From Microvirga zambiensis WSM3693 (lineage in GTDB: Bacteria > Pseudomonadota > Alphaproteobacteria > Rhizobiales > Beijerinckiaceae): a DNA stretch of 64,000 bases. The translations under genes and the position numbers were made by a program. Shown one piece after another: positions 1 through 8,501 of the stretch; the first letter of the stretch is position 1; every line of letters begins with the position of its first letter. Where the stretch lies: contig NZ_JAERQD010000004.1 of the NCBI RefSeq assembly GCF_016735695.1, forward strand, positions 124,001-188,000, in the 5' to 3' direction. Under the pieces are notes generated by a model. That model did not search any database. It was given only the letters and a program-made list of their open reading frames with translations, and was not told the origin of the DNA.

Positions 1-138
1 CTCATGGGCATCGGCGTGTCGATGGGCCAGATGCAGCCCCTCGGAAAGGAACTCTTCGCCTATGGCCGCGAGAAGGCCGGCGAGGATACGATGGGCGCCA
101 TCATGGGCTCCATCCCAGGGCTTTCGCAGTTCGTCTAA
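1..138 (+). CDS. C-terminal end of a small helical hypothetical protein (partial)
   Basis: An open frame enters from the left edge and ends in TAA at 136-138, giving 45 residues rich in Gly, Met and Ala and ending in GLSQFV. From memory it resembles the tail of small DUF2267/DUF2780-like proteins of Rhizobiales (a glycine-rich linker, then an amphipathic helix with AREKAG-like residues), but the main domain lies outside the window. It is followed by a palindromic repeat and then mutA on the same strand, 230 nt downstream, so it is probably a separate transcription unit. The function is unknown. Confidence 0.5.
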   Translation, partial: LMGIGVSMGQMQPLGKELFAYGREKAGEDTMGAIMGSIPGLSQFV

Positions 139-145
139 TCTCTCC

Positions 146-235
146 GTCATGGCCGCGCTTGTCCCGGCCACCCACGCCTTTCAGGAGCCACAACGCTCGA
201 AAGACGTGGGTCCCCGGACCAAGTCCGGGGATGAC
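146..235. repeat. Dispersed palindromic intergenic repeat, family A, copy 1
   Basis: About 90 bp that starts GTCATGGCCGC, passes through CCACCCACGCCTT and AAGACGTGGGTCCCCGG, and ends in CCGGGGATGAC. The outer ends and the ACGCCTT/AAGACGT core are inverted relative to each other, so the transcript can fold into a long hairpin. Near-identical copies lie at 2787-2876 and, inverted, at 12267-12357. Such elements are common between genes in Rhizobiales genomes. Confidence 0.8.
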
Positions 236-368
236 GCTAGAGGATGGAGATGACGACCGAGAGAGCTGTATCCGGACCTTCGGCCACCTATCCTTTTGTG
301 CATTCCCACCGCCGCCCGGACCCGGTATCGTCCCGCAAAATTTCCGCTGCTGCCGGACGAGAGCTGTC

Positions 369-2309
369 ATGGACGACCTCAACCTAGCCTCCGATTTCCC
401 GCAAGCGACGCGCGAGCAATGGCTCGAGCGCGTCGAGGGCGTATTGAAGGGCGCGGATTTCGGGAAGAAGCTCGTCGCCCGCACCCATGACGGCATCGCG
501 ATCCAGCCGCTCTATCCGAAGGCGGAAGGATCGGCGCCGGTCGCGCGCAGGCAGGCGGGCCGCTGGCGCCTGTCGCAGCGGGTCGACCATCCCGATCCGG
601 GGAAGGCGAACGAGCTCGCGCTGCTCGATCTCGAAGGCGGTGCCGATTCCCTGAATCTCGTCTTTGCGGGAGCGCCATCCGCGCGCGGTTTCGGTGTCGG
701 CATCGACAGTGTCGACGATCTCGACCGGGCGCTCTCCGGCGTAATGCTCGACCTCATCGCCCTCAAGATCGAAACCGCGCCCTTCATGGGCCGGCTCGTC
801 GCCGAAAAAGTCTCCGAGCTCGTCAAGCGCCGCGGGCTCGACCCGGCCGCGCTCACGATCGATTTCGGTCTCGATCCGCTCGGCGACATCGCGAGAACGG
901 GGCAGATCGTTCTCCCGTGGACCGACCTGTCTCAGCGTGTCGCGACGACTGCCTCGACACTGAAAGACCAGGGCTTCAAGGCGCCGATGCTGCGCGTCGA
1001 CGCGCGGGCCTGCCACGAGGCCGGAGCCAGCGAGGCGCAGGAACTCGCAGCCGCACTCGCGATCGGCGTCGCCTATCTGCGGGCTCTGGAGGCTCATGGC
1101 CATACGCTCGATGGCGCCCGCGACCTGCTCTCGTTTCTGCTGGTCGCCGATGCGGACGAGTTCCTCACAATCGCCAAGCTGCGCGCCATGCGCCGGCTCT
1201 GGGCGCGCATCGAGCAGGCCTGCGGCTTGGACTCAAAGCCGATCCGCCTGCATGCGGAAACCGCCTGGCGCATGACGACGCGGCGCGATCCGTGGGTGAA
1301 CATGCTGCGCACCACCATCGCCGCCTTCTCCGCCGGCATCGGCGGCACGGACGGGATCACGGTGCTGCCGTTCACGGCGGCGCTCGGCCTGCCCGATGCC
1401 TTCGCCCGCCGCATCGCCCGGAACGCGCAACTGATCCTGCTCGATGAATCGAACCTCGCCCGCGTGGCCGATCCGGCCGCCGGCGCCGGCGGCTTCGAGG
1501 CGCTGACCGAGGCGTTGTGCGAGAAGGCCTGGGCGCTGTTCCAGGAGATCGAGCGTGAGGGCGGCATGCTGGAGAGCCTGCAGGCCGGCAAGCTCCAGGC
1601 CCGCATCGCCACTGTCCGGGCGCAGCGGGAGAAGGCGATCGCGACACGGCGGGAACCGATCACCGGCACGAGCGAGTTCCCGAATATCGGCGAGGCAGAG
1701 GTCACGGTCCTTTTCCCCTCCCCCTTGTGCGGAGGGGTCAGGGGTGGGGGTGTGAGCGCTGAACCTAAAAGGGATGGCGCCAGCACCCCCCTCTCCAACT
1801 CTCCCCCACAAGGGGGGAGAGAGCAGGACGGGAAGGCCACCATCGCCCCCCTGCCCTCCATCCGCACCGCCGAGCCGTTCGAGCGCCTGCGGGACCGCGC
1901 CGATGCGCATCTCGCGAAGACCGGGGAGCGGCCGAGGGTTTTCCTCGCCAATCTCGGCCCCATCGCTGCCTTCACGGCGCGCGCGACCTTCGCCAAGAAT
2001 TTCTTCGAGGCGGCAGGAATAGACGCGATCACGAATGACGGGTTTTCGGACCAGGACAAGCTCCGTCAGGCCTATCTCGACAGCAAAGCGAAGCTGTCCT
2101 GCATCTGCTCGACAGATGAGATTTACGAGAAACACGCTGTGGAGACCGCAGAAACCTTGCGATCGGCCGGATCTCCCCTCATCCATCTCGCAGGGCGCCC
2201 AGGAAGGCATGAAGAGGCATGGAAAGGCGCCGGCGTCACCACTTTCATCTTCACCGGATGCGACACCCTCAAGCTTCTGAGTCAAGCTCTCGACGAGGCT
2301 TGCGCCTGA
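369..2309 (+). CDS. mutA: Methylmalonyl-CoA mutase small (beta) subunit
   Basis: The 646-residue protein is the small, non-catalytic subunit of the heterodimeric adenosylcobalamin-dependent mutase that interconverts methylmalonyl-CoA and succinyl-CoA. The N-terminal two thirds form the mutase TIM-barrel-like domain (ETAWRMTTRRDPWVNMLRTT near residue 300). The C-terminal 130 residues form a cobalamin-domain fold that lacks the DxHxxG cobalt ligand motif, as known for small subunits. The ATG at 369 is chosen because MDDLNLASDFP matches family N termini; the frame is open upstream to 159 but that part reads through repeat A. Oddity: residues of about 450-485, between the two domains, are encoded by an inverted palindromic repeat (1715-1822) and are Gly/Pro/Ser-rich. 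The partner mutB follows after about 700 nt, with one small gene and a repeat between, so co-transcription is uncertain. Confidence 0.93.
   Translation: MDDLNLASDFPQATREQWLERVEGVLKGADFGKKLVARTHDGIAIQPLYPKAEGSAPVARRQAGRWRLSQRVDHPDPGKANELALLDLEGGADSLNLVFAGAPSARGFGVGIDSVDDLDRALSGVMLDLIALKIETAPFMGRLVAEKVSELVKRRGLDPAALTIDFGLDPLGDIARTGQIVLPWTDLSQRVATTASTLKDQGFKAPMLRVDARACHEAGASEAQELAAALAIGVAYLRALEAHGHTLDGARDLLSFLLVADADEFLTIAKLRAMRRLWARIEQACGLDSKPIRLHAETAWRMTTRRDPWVNMLRTTIAAFSAGIGGTDGITVLPFTAALGLPDAFARRIARNAQLILLDESNLARVADPAAGAGGFEALTEALCEKAWALFQEIEREGGMLESLQAGKLQARIATVRAQREKAIATRREPITGTSEFPNIGEAEVTVLFPSPLCGGVRGGGVSAEPKRDGASTPLSNSPPQGGREQDGKATIAPLPSIRTAEPFERLRDRADAHLAKTGERPRVFLANLGPIAAFTARATFAKNFFEAAGIDAITNDGFSDQDKLRQAYLDSKAKLSCICSTDEIYEKHAVETAETLRSAGSPLIHLAGRPGRHEEAWKGAGVTTFIFTGCDTLKLLSQALDEACA
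1715..1822. repeat. Palindromic element inserted in frame inside mutA
   Basis: Two arms, about 1715-1753 and 1781-1822, are inverted copies of each other (CTCCCCCTTGTG... against ...CACAAGGGGGGAG), separated by about 27 nt. This is the usual look of an intergenic Rhizobiales palindrome, yet it lies wholly within the mutA reading frame, adds no stop codon and keeps the downstream cobalamin-like domain in frame. It encodes about 36 low-complexity residues at the expected interdomain linker. Confidence 0.75.
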
Positions 2310-2405
2310 ATTCTCCAGGCCTCACGCAAAGCTGAAAGGCGCGGCAGGAACCTGCCCGTGGGGCTCACGTTGGTGTTGCCCGACATGCAGGTTCCGGAGT
2401 GCTCG

Positions 2406-2774
2406 ATGCGTATGATCCCCTCGTTTGGTGTGGCCCTGGCCGCGGCCTGCATTCTTGCCCCTCAGGTTCAGGCCCAGACCAACCGGTTCGACGGCAACTG
2501 GAGCGTGGAGGTGGTCACCGAGCAGGGCGCCTGCGACCGGGCCTATCGCTACGCCGTGATCGTCCAGAACGGCCGTGCCCGCTACGGCGGGCCGGAGAAT
2601 TTCAACGTGAACGGCCAGGTCAGCCCGAACGGCTCCGTCTCGGCCAGCATCTCCCGCGGCCAGGACCGCGCCAACGTCTCGGGCCGTCTTTCGGGCCCGG
2701 CAGGGCGCGGCACCTGGTCGACCGCCGGAGGACGGGTCTGCTCGGGCTATTGGAATGCGGAGAGGCGGGGGTGA
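2406..2774 (+). CDS. Small exported hypothetical protein
   Basis: The 122-residue product begins with a clear Sec signal peptide (MRMIPSFGVALAAACILAP, cleavage expected near VQAQ). The mature part is short and beta-rich with FDGNWSVEVVTEQGACDRAYRY, many Gly/Asn residues and two cysteines (GACDR near residue 42 and VCSGYW near the end) that could form a disulphide in the periplasm. I recognise the type (small FDG.W exported proteins of Rhizobiales) but know no assigned function. The first in-frame ATG that gives a signal peptide (2406) is preferred over an upstream start at 2358. It lies 97 nt after mutA on the same strand and is followed by repeat A copy 2. Confidence 0.75.
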   Translation: MRMIPSFGVALAAACILAPQVQAQTNRFDGNWSVEVVTEQGACDRAYRYAVIVQNGRARYGGPENFNVNGQVSPNGSVSASISRGQDRANVSGRLSGPAGRGTWSTAGGRVCSGYWNAERRG

Positions 2775-2786
2775 TGATCCGCTGCC

Positions 2787-2876
2787 GTCACGGCCGCACT
2801 TGTTGCGGCGACCCACGCCTTCAGGAAGCACAACGCTCCCAAGACGTGGGTCCCCGGGCCAGGCCCGGGGATGATG
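2787..2876. repeat. Dispersed palindromic intergenic repeat, family A, copy 2
   Basis: Same sequence and orientation as the copy at 146-235: GTCACGGCCGCACTTGTTG, CCCACGCCTT, AAGACGTGGGTCCCCGG, then CCGGGGATGATG. It lies just after the stop codon of the small exported protein and may stabilise or end its transcript. Confidence 0.8.
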
Positions 2877-3016
2877 TTATAGGGCGTTAGAGGGGATGAC
2901 GTCGAGGGTTGTCACACGCCCCCTCCGACCATGCGCCGATAGCCTCCGCCTGCCCGATGCCCTAGAATGACGCCGTTGACATCGTTTCATCCGTCCAAGG
3001 CACCCGTTCCAAGGCC

Positions 3017-5179
3017 ATGACCAGCATCCCGGACCTCTCAAAGATCGCCTTCGCCGACGCGCCCCTGGCAGCCTCGCCGGCGCCGAAGGCAGAGCCCTGG
3101 CTGACGCCGGAGGGGATTGCGGTGAAGGGAGCCTACGGGCCTGAGGACCGCACCGGACTCGATTTCCTCGACACGTTCCCGGGCGTCGCGCCGTATCTTC
3201 GCGGCCCCTACCCCACCATGTACGTCAACCAGCCCTGGACCGTGCGTCAGTATGCGGGCTTCTCCACGGCCGAGGATTCGAACGCCTTCTACCGCCGCAA
3301 CCTCGCCGCCGGCCAGAAAGGCCTCTCGGTCGCCTTCGATCTCGCCACCCATCGCGGCTACGATTCCGACCATCCGCGCGTCTCGGGCGATGTGGGCATG
3401 GCGGGCGTCGCGATCGATTCCATCTACGACATGCGCACCCTGTTCGCCGGTATCCCGCTCGATAAGATGAGCGTGTCGATGACCATGAACGGCGCGGTGC
3501 TGCCCGTGCTCGCGCTCTACATCGTCGCGGCGGAGGAACAGGGCGTTCCCGCGAGCAAGCTTTCCGGCACGATCCAGAACGACATCCTCAAAGAATTCAT
3601 GGTGCGCAACACCTATATCTATCCGCCGAAAGGGTCGATGCGCATCATCTCCGACATCTTCGCCTACACCTCCGCGAACATGCCGAAGTTCAACTCGATC
3701 TCGATCTCCGGCTACCACATGCAGGAGGCCGGCGCGACGCAGGACCTCGAGCTCGCCTACACGCTCGCCGACGGCGTCGAATACATCCGCGCCGGCATCG
3801 CTGCAGGGCTGACCATCGATCAATTCGCGCCGCGCCTGTCGTTCTTCTGGGCGGTGGGCATGAACTTCTTCATGGAAGTGGCCAAGATGCGCGCCGCGCG
3901 CCTGATCTGGGCCAAGCTCGTGAAGGGTTTTGACCCGCAGAGCGAAAAGTCGCTCCCCTTGCGCACGCATTCGCAGACCTCCGGCTGGTCGCTGACGGCA
4001 CAGGACGTGTTCAACAACGTCACCCGCACCTGCGTCGAGGCGATGGCGGCAACACAAGGGCATACGCAATCGCTGCACACCAACGCCCTCGACGAGGCGC
4101 TGGCGCTGCCGACCGACTTCTCCGCCCGCATCGCGCGCAACACGCAGCTCTTCCTGCAGCAGGAAAGCGGCACCACGCGCATCATCGATCCGTGGGGTGG
4201 TTCGTATTATGTCGAGCGCCTCACCTACGAGCTGGCGCAGAAGGCGTGGGCGCATATCCGGGAGGTCGAGGAGCTCGGCGGCATGGCGAAGGCCATCGAG
4301 GCCGGCATCCCGAAGCTGAAGATCGAGGAAGCGGCCGCACGTACGCAGGCGCGCATCGATTCAGGCCACCAGAAGATCGTTGGCGTGAACTGCTTCAAGA
4401 CGACGGACGAGGCATCGATCGACATCCTGAAAGTCGACAACGCCGCCGTGCGCGCGAGCCAGATCGACAAGCTGAAGCGCCTGAAAGCCGAGCGCAACCA
4501 GGCCGATGTGGATGCGGCTCTCGCGGCTTTGTCGCAGGCGGCGTCCACTGAGGGCAACCTGCTCGACCTCGCCGTGAAGGCGGCGCGCGCCAAGGCGACG
4601 GTGGGCGAGATTTCCGATGCGCTGGAAAAGGTCTGGGGCCGTCACCGGGCCGAGATCAAGGCGATCTCAGGGGTCTACAAGCGGGAGGTCGGCATGGCAT
4701 CGCCAGCCGTGGAGAAAATCCGCCAGCTGGTGGAAGAGTTCGAGCACGACGACGGAAGGCGCCCGCGCATTCTGGTGGCCAAGATGGGCCAGGACGGGCA
4801 CGACCGCGGCCAGAAGGTGATCGCCTCGGCCTTTGCTGATCTCGGCTTCGACGTGGATATCGGGCCCCTCTTCGCAACGCCCGGAGAAGCCGCGCGTCAG
4901 GCGATCGAGAACGACGTGCACATCATCGGCGTGTCCTCACTCGCCGCAGGCCATCTCACGCTGGTGCCGGAGCTGAGAGGCGAACTCGCAAAGTACGGCC
5001 GCGACGACATCATGATCGTGGTCGGCGGCGTGATCCCGCCGCAGGATTTCGACGCTCTTACCGAGGCTGGCGCCTCCGCGATCTTCCCGCCGGGAACGGT
5101 GATTGCGGATGCGGCGGTCGGACTCATCGAGGATCTCAACCGCAGGCTCGGATACGGGCCGAAGCAGGCGGCGGAGTAG
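3017..5179 (+). CDS. mutB: Methylmalonyl-CoA mutase large (alpha) subunit
   Basis: The 720-residue protein is the catalytic, cobalamin-binding subunit that converts (R)-methylmalonyl-CoA to succinyl-CoA, the last step of propionyl-CoA assimilation. The N-terminal catalytic barrel contains the substrate-channel sequence [20 protein letters not shown] and GGVIPPQDF near the end. The C-terminal B12 domain carries the DxHxxG motif as D593-G-H595-D-R-G598, in which H595 is the lower axial cobalt ligand. Length is normal for the family. It starts with ATG; no better start is seen. It follows mutA on the same strand. A drop in GC and a new gene on the other strand begin directly after its stop. Confidence 0.97.
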   Translation: MTSIPDLSKIAFADAPLAASPAPKAEPWLTPEGIAVKGAYGPEDRTGLDFLDTFPGVAPYLRGPYPTMYVNQPWTVRQYAGFSTAEDSNAFYRRNLAAGQKGLSVAFDLATHRGYDSDHPRVSGDVGMAGVAIDSIYDMRTLFAGIPLDKMSVSMTMNGAVLPVLALYIVAAEEQGVPASKLSGTIQNDILKEFMVRNTYIYPPKGSMRIISDIFAYTSANMPKFNSISISGYHMQEAGATQDLELAYTLADGVEYIRAGIAAGLTIDQFAPRLSFFWAVGMNFFMEVAKMRAARLIWAKLVKGFDPQSEKSLPLRTHSQTSGWSLTAQDVFNNVTRTCVEAMAATQGHTQSLHTNALDEALALPTDFSARIARNTQLFLQQESGTTRIIDPWGGSYYVERLTYELAQKAWAHIREVEELGGMAKAIEAGIPKLKIEEAAARTQARIDSGHQKIVGVNCFKTTDEASIDILKVDNAAVRASQIDKLKRLKAERNQADVDAALAALSQAASTEGNLLDLAVKAARAKATVGEISDALEKVWGRHRAEIKAISGVYKREVGMASPAVEKIRQLVEEFEHDDGRRPRILVAKMGQDGHDRGQKVIASAFADLGFDVDIGPLFATPGEAARQAIENDVHIIGVSSLAAGHLTLVPELRGELAKYGRDDIMIVVGGVIPPQDFDALTEAGASAIFPPGTVIADAAVGLIEDLNRRLGYGPKQAAE

Positions 5180-5218
5180 CGTTCTACAGCGTATTATTTT
5201 CGATCATACAGATTATGT

Positions 5219-5581
5219 TTAAGTGTCATTCGCTGGAATAGATTTGGCTATGCTTTCGAACCACTCCCGCAGATCGGGCCGGCAAGTCCAAAACGACTTT
5301 GGCACATGAAGAACGGCTTGAAAGAGATCGCCTTCATATGAGTCACCGCTGATACCCGGATCACGTTTAAGCCACTCAAGCGCTATGGGTACAAGATACG
5401 GCAGCCCAATTTCCTGCCCTATGCCAAGTCTGACCTCCTCAACAGTCAGAGCCTTGAGAGGCTTTCGCCTCAGTGCATGCGTTGTTCTAACAACATAAGA
5501 ATCAAAATCAGGCCTGAGCCAATATACGCCTTCCAGCTCTTCTAATGACTTGGAACGATCGAAGATGTCTGTTCGCGTCAT
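5219..5581 (-). CDS. Orphan contact-dependent inhibition immunity protein (CdiI_3-like)
   Basis: The 120-residue acidic protein has the signature order of the CdiI_3-type immunity family: a Leu-rich start (SKSLEELEGVYW), a SYVVRTTHALRRKPL segment, LTVEEVRLGIGQEIGLPYLVP, then LEWLKRDP and a GD-LFQAVL block. Such proteins neutralise the toxic C-terminal domain of a neighbouring contact-dependent inhibition (CDI) or rhs-type toxin in the cytoplasm. No CdiA, CdiB or toxin domain is found within the surrounding 10 kb, so it is an orphan. MTRTDIFD at 5581 is taken as the start because family members begin close to this point. The gene is clearly AT-richer than mutB and the hydrolase on either side, which suggests horizontal acquisition. 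Confidence 0.7.
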   Translation of the reverse strand: MTRTDIFDRSKSLEELEGVYWLRPDFDSYVVRTTHALRRKPLKALTVEEVRLGIGQEIGLPYLVPIALEWLKRDPGISGDSYEGDLFQAVLHVPKSFWTCRPDLREWFESIAKSIPANDT

Positions 5582-5704
5582 TGCTGCTGCGCTCAGCTCA
5601 CATAACAGTACTGCGGTGAGCAAACCTTTCTAATAAGAGAATAAAGGCACAGACAGAGTTCAATGTCACGCTCGTTGAGCCTCTTGAGCGAAAAATTGGA
5701 GTTG

Positions 5705-6676
5705 CTAAGACCGCTCGATCGCCCGCTTCACCACCTGCTGCACTTCCTTGTTCGACAGGAAGAGATCGTGGTTGATGATGCCGCCGCCGAATTCGGAGGC
5801 GTCGGCGACGCGCACGCCCAGCGATTCGAGCCGCTCGCGGTCCGCGGCGCCGGCGCGGATGATGCCGCCGGCGAGGCGGCTCGAGACGGCGAGCGCGCGG
5901 TCGTTGGTGGAGCTGATCACGGTGATCTTCTTCGCATCCGGCCCCAGACGCTCGAGTCCGCGGGCGAAAAGGTCGATGTCGATGTCGGGGGCTGCCAGCA
6001 CCACCGCGCCGATGCGATCCATGGCGCTCTCGCCGCCTGAGGCGCGCAGCATCCGCAGCGTCTCGAGGGTCAGCATCGTGCCCATGCTGTGCGCCACGAT
6101 GTGGATGCGCCCGCCGCTCGGCGTCTTGGCGATGGCGGTGAGCAGGTCCTCGAGGGAATCGCGCGACCACATGGCGCTTTCGCGGTCGGCCACGTAGCTG
6201 AAGGTCGAGGCGGCGGAGGGCCAGGTGAAGAGCCCCGTGACGCCCGCGAACTTGATGCCCTCGGAGAGATCGACGGTGGAGGTGGCCGCGGTCTCGAAGC
6301 TTTCCTTGTAGCCGTGGATGTAGAGCAGCAGGTTGTGGCCGAAGGCCGCCTGGGCAAACGCCTGCGCCGCGTTGCTGCGATCCACGTGGTCGACCTTGGC
6401 GATGCTCCAGTCGCTGCGCCCGATGAGGGAATCGGAGGGCGGCGTCAGGCGCGCCTCGGCGAAGATCATGTCGGGCGAGCGCTCGCTGCTGAACCAGGGC
6501 TTGCGCAAAGGATCGCCCACGGGCAGGCGCGTGGTCGCGACGAGGAGCTTCGGGTCCCGCGCGAGGCCGACCTGGGACGAGACCGGGCTGACGAGCGCCG
6601 ATTCCTCCCCGAGGCAGCCGGAAAGGGCGAGACTGGCAAGGCAGACGAAGGCGAGACGCGGAATGGAGAAGAACAT
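5705..6676 (-). CDS. Lipoprotein alpha/beta hydrolase (DUF900 family)
   Basis: The 323-residue protein starts with a lipoprotein signal (MFFSIPRLAFVCLASLALSG then Cys), which sets the start at 6676 rather than the longer frame to 6733. The body is an alpha/beta hydrolase of the DUF900 type: a strand-loop LLLYIHGYKESFE (oxyanion region), the nucleophile elbow IVAHSMGT (Ser in GxSxG-like HSMG), an acidic segment APDIDIDLF, and the likely catalytic His in IINHDLFL near the C terminus. It should be a membrane-anchored periplasmic esterase or lipase; its substrate is unknown. Transcribed divergently from the DUF3750 gene with a shared 180-nt upstream region. Confidence 0.8.
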   Translation of the reverse strand: MFFSIPRLAFVCLASLALSGCLGEESALVSPVSSQVGLARDPKLLVATTRLPVGDPLRKPWFSSERSPDMIFAEARLTPPSDSLIGRSDWSIAKVDHVDRSNAAQAFAQAAFGHNLLLYIHGYKESFETAATSTVDLSEGIKFAGVTGLFTWPSAASTFSYVADRESAMWSRDSLEDLLTAIAKTPSGGRIHIVAHSMGTMLTLETLRMLRASGGESAMDRIGAVVLAAPDIDIDLFARGLERLGPDAKKITVISSTNDRALAVSSRLAGGIIRAGAADRERLESLGVRVADASEFGGGIINHDLFLSNKEVQQVVKRAIERS

Positions 6677-6856
6677 GGAGCCGGAGGGTGCGAGGAGACG
6701 GAAGGGCGGTAGCGCTGTGTTGCTCCCGATCATGGCGGGCGCAAGGCAGAGCCCTGTCGATCCCTACATGGCCTCCTGCCACGGTAAAGCAATGGTGAAC
6801 ACCCGCGCCCGCCTGTCGCCTTGATGGCCGGAGGCCGCGCACGTTACCTTGCCGTG

Positions 6857-7615
6857 ATGCTCGCTTTTCTGTCCCGCATCTTTCTCGTCATCATCGGCCT
6901 GTTTCTCTTTCCGCTCGGCGCCCATGCGCTCTGGTGGGCGATGCGCGACGATATCGCGCCGAACCGGATCGCCGCCGACTGGTCGAGCGCCAAGCTCCTG
7001 CCAGCGGCCACGGAGGCGCCCCAGGCCATCGTCGCGGTCTATGCCGCGCGGGTCGGCCGCTGGCGCGGCATCTTCGCCCATCACACCTGGGTGGTGGTGA
7101 AGGAGGCCGGCGCCCCTCAATACACCCGCTACGACAAGGTCGGCTGGGGCAGCCCGGTGCGCACCAACGGCTGGGCGCCGGACGGGCGCTGGTTCGGCAA
7201 TGCGCCGCATCCCGTCATCGTCATCGAGGGGCCTGAGGCCGAGCGGCTGATCCCTCAGGTCCGGAAGGCGGTCACGAGCTACCCCTACCAGACCTTCGGC
7301 GCCTACAACGCCTGGCCGGGCCCGAACTCGAACACCTTCGTCGCCCATGTGATGCGCTCCGTGCCCGAGCTCAGCGCGGCGCTGCCGCCGACGGCGCTCG
7401 GCAAGGACTGGCAGCCCTGGCGCGACATCGTCGGCCTGACCCCGAGCCGGACCGGCGTGCAGATTTCGCTCGGCGGCTATGCCGGCGTGGCGCTGGGCTG
7501 GGTCGAAGGGCTCGAGATCGACTTCATGGGTCTCGTCGCCGGAATCGACGTGCGCCGCCCGGCGATCAAGATCCCCGCCTGGGGACGAATCGGCATGGAT
7601 CCGATCATGTGGTGA
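6857..7615 (+). CDS. DUF3750 family membrane-anchored protein
   Basis: The product (252 residues from 6857) has an N-terminal hydrophobic helix (LSRIFLVIIGLFLFPLGAHALWWAM) followed by a soluble domain containing HHTWVVVKEAG, RYDKVGWGSPVRTNGWAPDG and FVAHV. This matches the DUF3750 family, whose function is not known; the His/Asn/Cys-like hydrolase arrangement (HHTW, NTFVAH) resembles NlpC/P60- or LRAT-type amidases but I see no Cys nucleophile. The start is uncertain: ATG 6857 gives the neatest signal anchor, ATG 6824 and TTG 6821 are in frame, and no strong ribosome site decides. It is followed by repeat family B. Confidence 0.75.
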   Translation: MLAFLSRIFLVIIGLFLFPLGAHALWWAMRDDIAPNRIAADWSSAKLLPAATEAPQAIVAVYAARVGRWRGIFAHHTWVVVKEAGAPQYTRYDKVGWGSPVRTNGWAPDGRWFGNAPHPVIVIEGPEAERLIPQVRKAVTSYPYQTFGAYNAWPGPNSNTFVAHVMRSVPELSAALPPTALGKDWQPWRDIVGLTPSRTGVQISLGGYAGVALGWVEGLEIDFMGLVAGIDVRRPAIKIPAWGRIGMDPIMW

Positions 7616-7672
7616 TTTGCTGAATGATAGCGAAGTCTGCGCTGTTCGCGTTCGAAGAAAAGGCGCGGGTTC

Positions 7673-7793
7673 ACCTCTCCTTGCGGGAGAGGTCGACGCG
7701 CGTCAGCGCGGCGGGTGAGTCACAGGTCTATCCGGAAAGCGCTCTCCCCCTCACCATCGCTGCGCTCGACCTCTCCCCACCGGGGAGAGGTAG
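7673..7793. repeat. Dispersed palindromic intergenic repeat, family B, copy 1
   Basis: About 120 bp: CCTCTCCTTGCGGGAGAGGTC hairpin, GACGCGCGTCAGCGCGGCGGGTGAG, GCGCTCTCCCCCTCACC, and a second hairpin CTCTCCCCACCGGGGAGAG. A second, inverted copy lies at 32590-32712 with the same three blocks. It separates the DUF3750 and GFA genes. Confidence 0.8.
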
Positions 7794-7955
7794 GGCTGCG
7801 GCAGCAAGAACGGATCTCGGGAACACCCCAGATAGAAGGTGAAGCTGGATTCCTTCTTCCATAACGTGACTTGTCGGAAAGTTCATGTTGCCGAAAGGCT
7901 CGTATCGACGAATGAATCGCCCTCGTCGAAACATCACGGCGGGGACCGAGCGGTC

Positions 7956-8444
7956 ATGAGCGAGGTTGAACGGGGACGGGATCTGAAGGGTAGCTGCGCC
8001 TGCGGGGCGGTTCGCTACCGGCTGACCCGAGCGCCGATGTTCGTGCATTGCTGCCACTGCCGTGATTGCCAGCGCCAGACGGGCAGCGCCTTCGTCGTGA
8101 ATGCATTGATCGAGACAGCCTGCATCGAGCTCATCGAAGGCGAGCCTGTCGCCACGAACATGCCCACCGACAGTGGCCGTCCTCACGACGTCTACCGCTG
8201 TTCGTCCTGCCAGACGGCCCTGTGGAGCGATTATGGGCGACGTCCGGCGCTGCGGTTCGTGCGCGTGGGAACCTTGGACGAGCCGGAAGCGGTTCCGCCC
8301 GACGTTCATATCTTCACGCGATCCAAGCTACCCTGGTTTTCGCTGCCCGAGCGGACGCCAGCTTACGACGTCTATTACGACATGCAGAGCCTCTGGCCCT
8401 CGGCCAGCCTGGAGCGCCGCCGGGCCATCCTCGGTTCCGGGTGA
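7956..8444 (+). CDS. GFA family (glutathione-dependent formaldehyde-activating enzyme-like) protein
   Basis: The 162-residue protein is a zinc-binding GFA/CENP-V-type domain. Seen in the sequence: GSCACGAVRY (first Cys pair), HCCHCRDCQRQTGSAF (CxxCxxCQxxTGS, the family hallmark) and YRCSSCQTALWSDYG (second zinc pair). Named for Gfa, which promotes formation of S-hydroxymethylglutathione, but most members are not proven to do this, so the substrate is unknown. The frame is open to 7839, but the ATG at 7956 (MSEVERGRDLKGSCACG) places the first zinc motif at the usual distance from the N terminus. The next gene is meaB, about 60 nt downstream. Confidence 0.85.
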   Translation: MSEVERGRDLKGSCACGAVRYRLTRAPMFVHCCHCRDCQRQTGSAFVVNALIETACIELIEGEPVATNMPTDSGRPHDVYRCSSCQTALWSDYGRRPALRFVRVGTLDEPEAVPPDVHIFTRSKLPWFSLPERTPAYDVYYDMQSLWPSASLERRRAILGSG

Positions 8445-8501
8445 GGCCAGATGGTCGAGAAACCAGATCCACTTTTCCCCGCGATGCGCTAAAGCTCTCC
8501 C

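Noticed and set aside
159-368. Extension of mutA upstream to 159
   Set aside because: It would translate a palindromic intergenic repeat and has no family similarity; ATG 369 matches the family.
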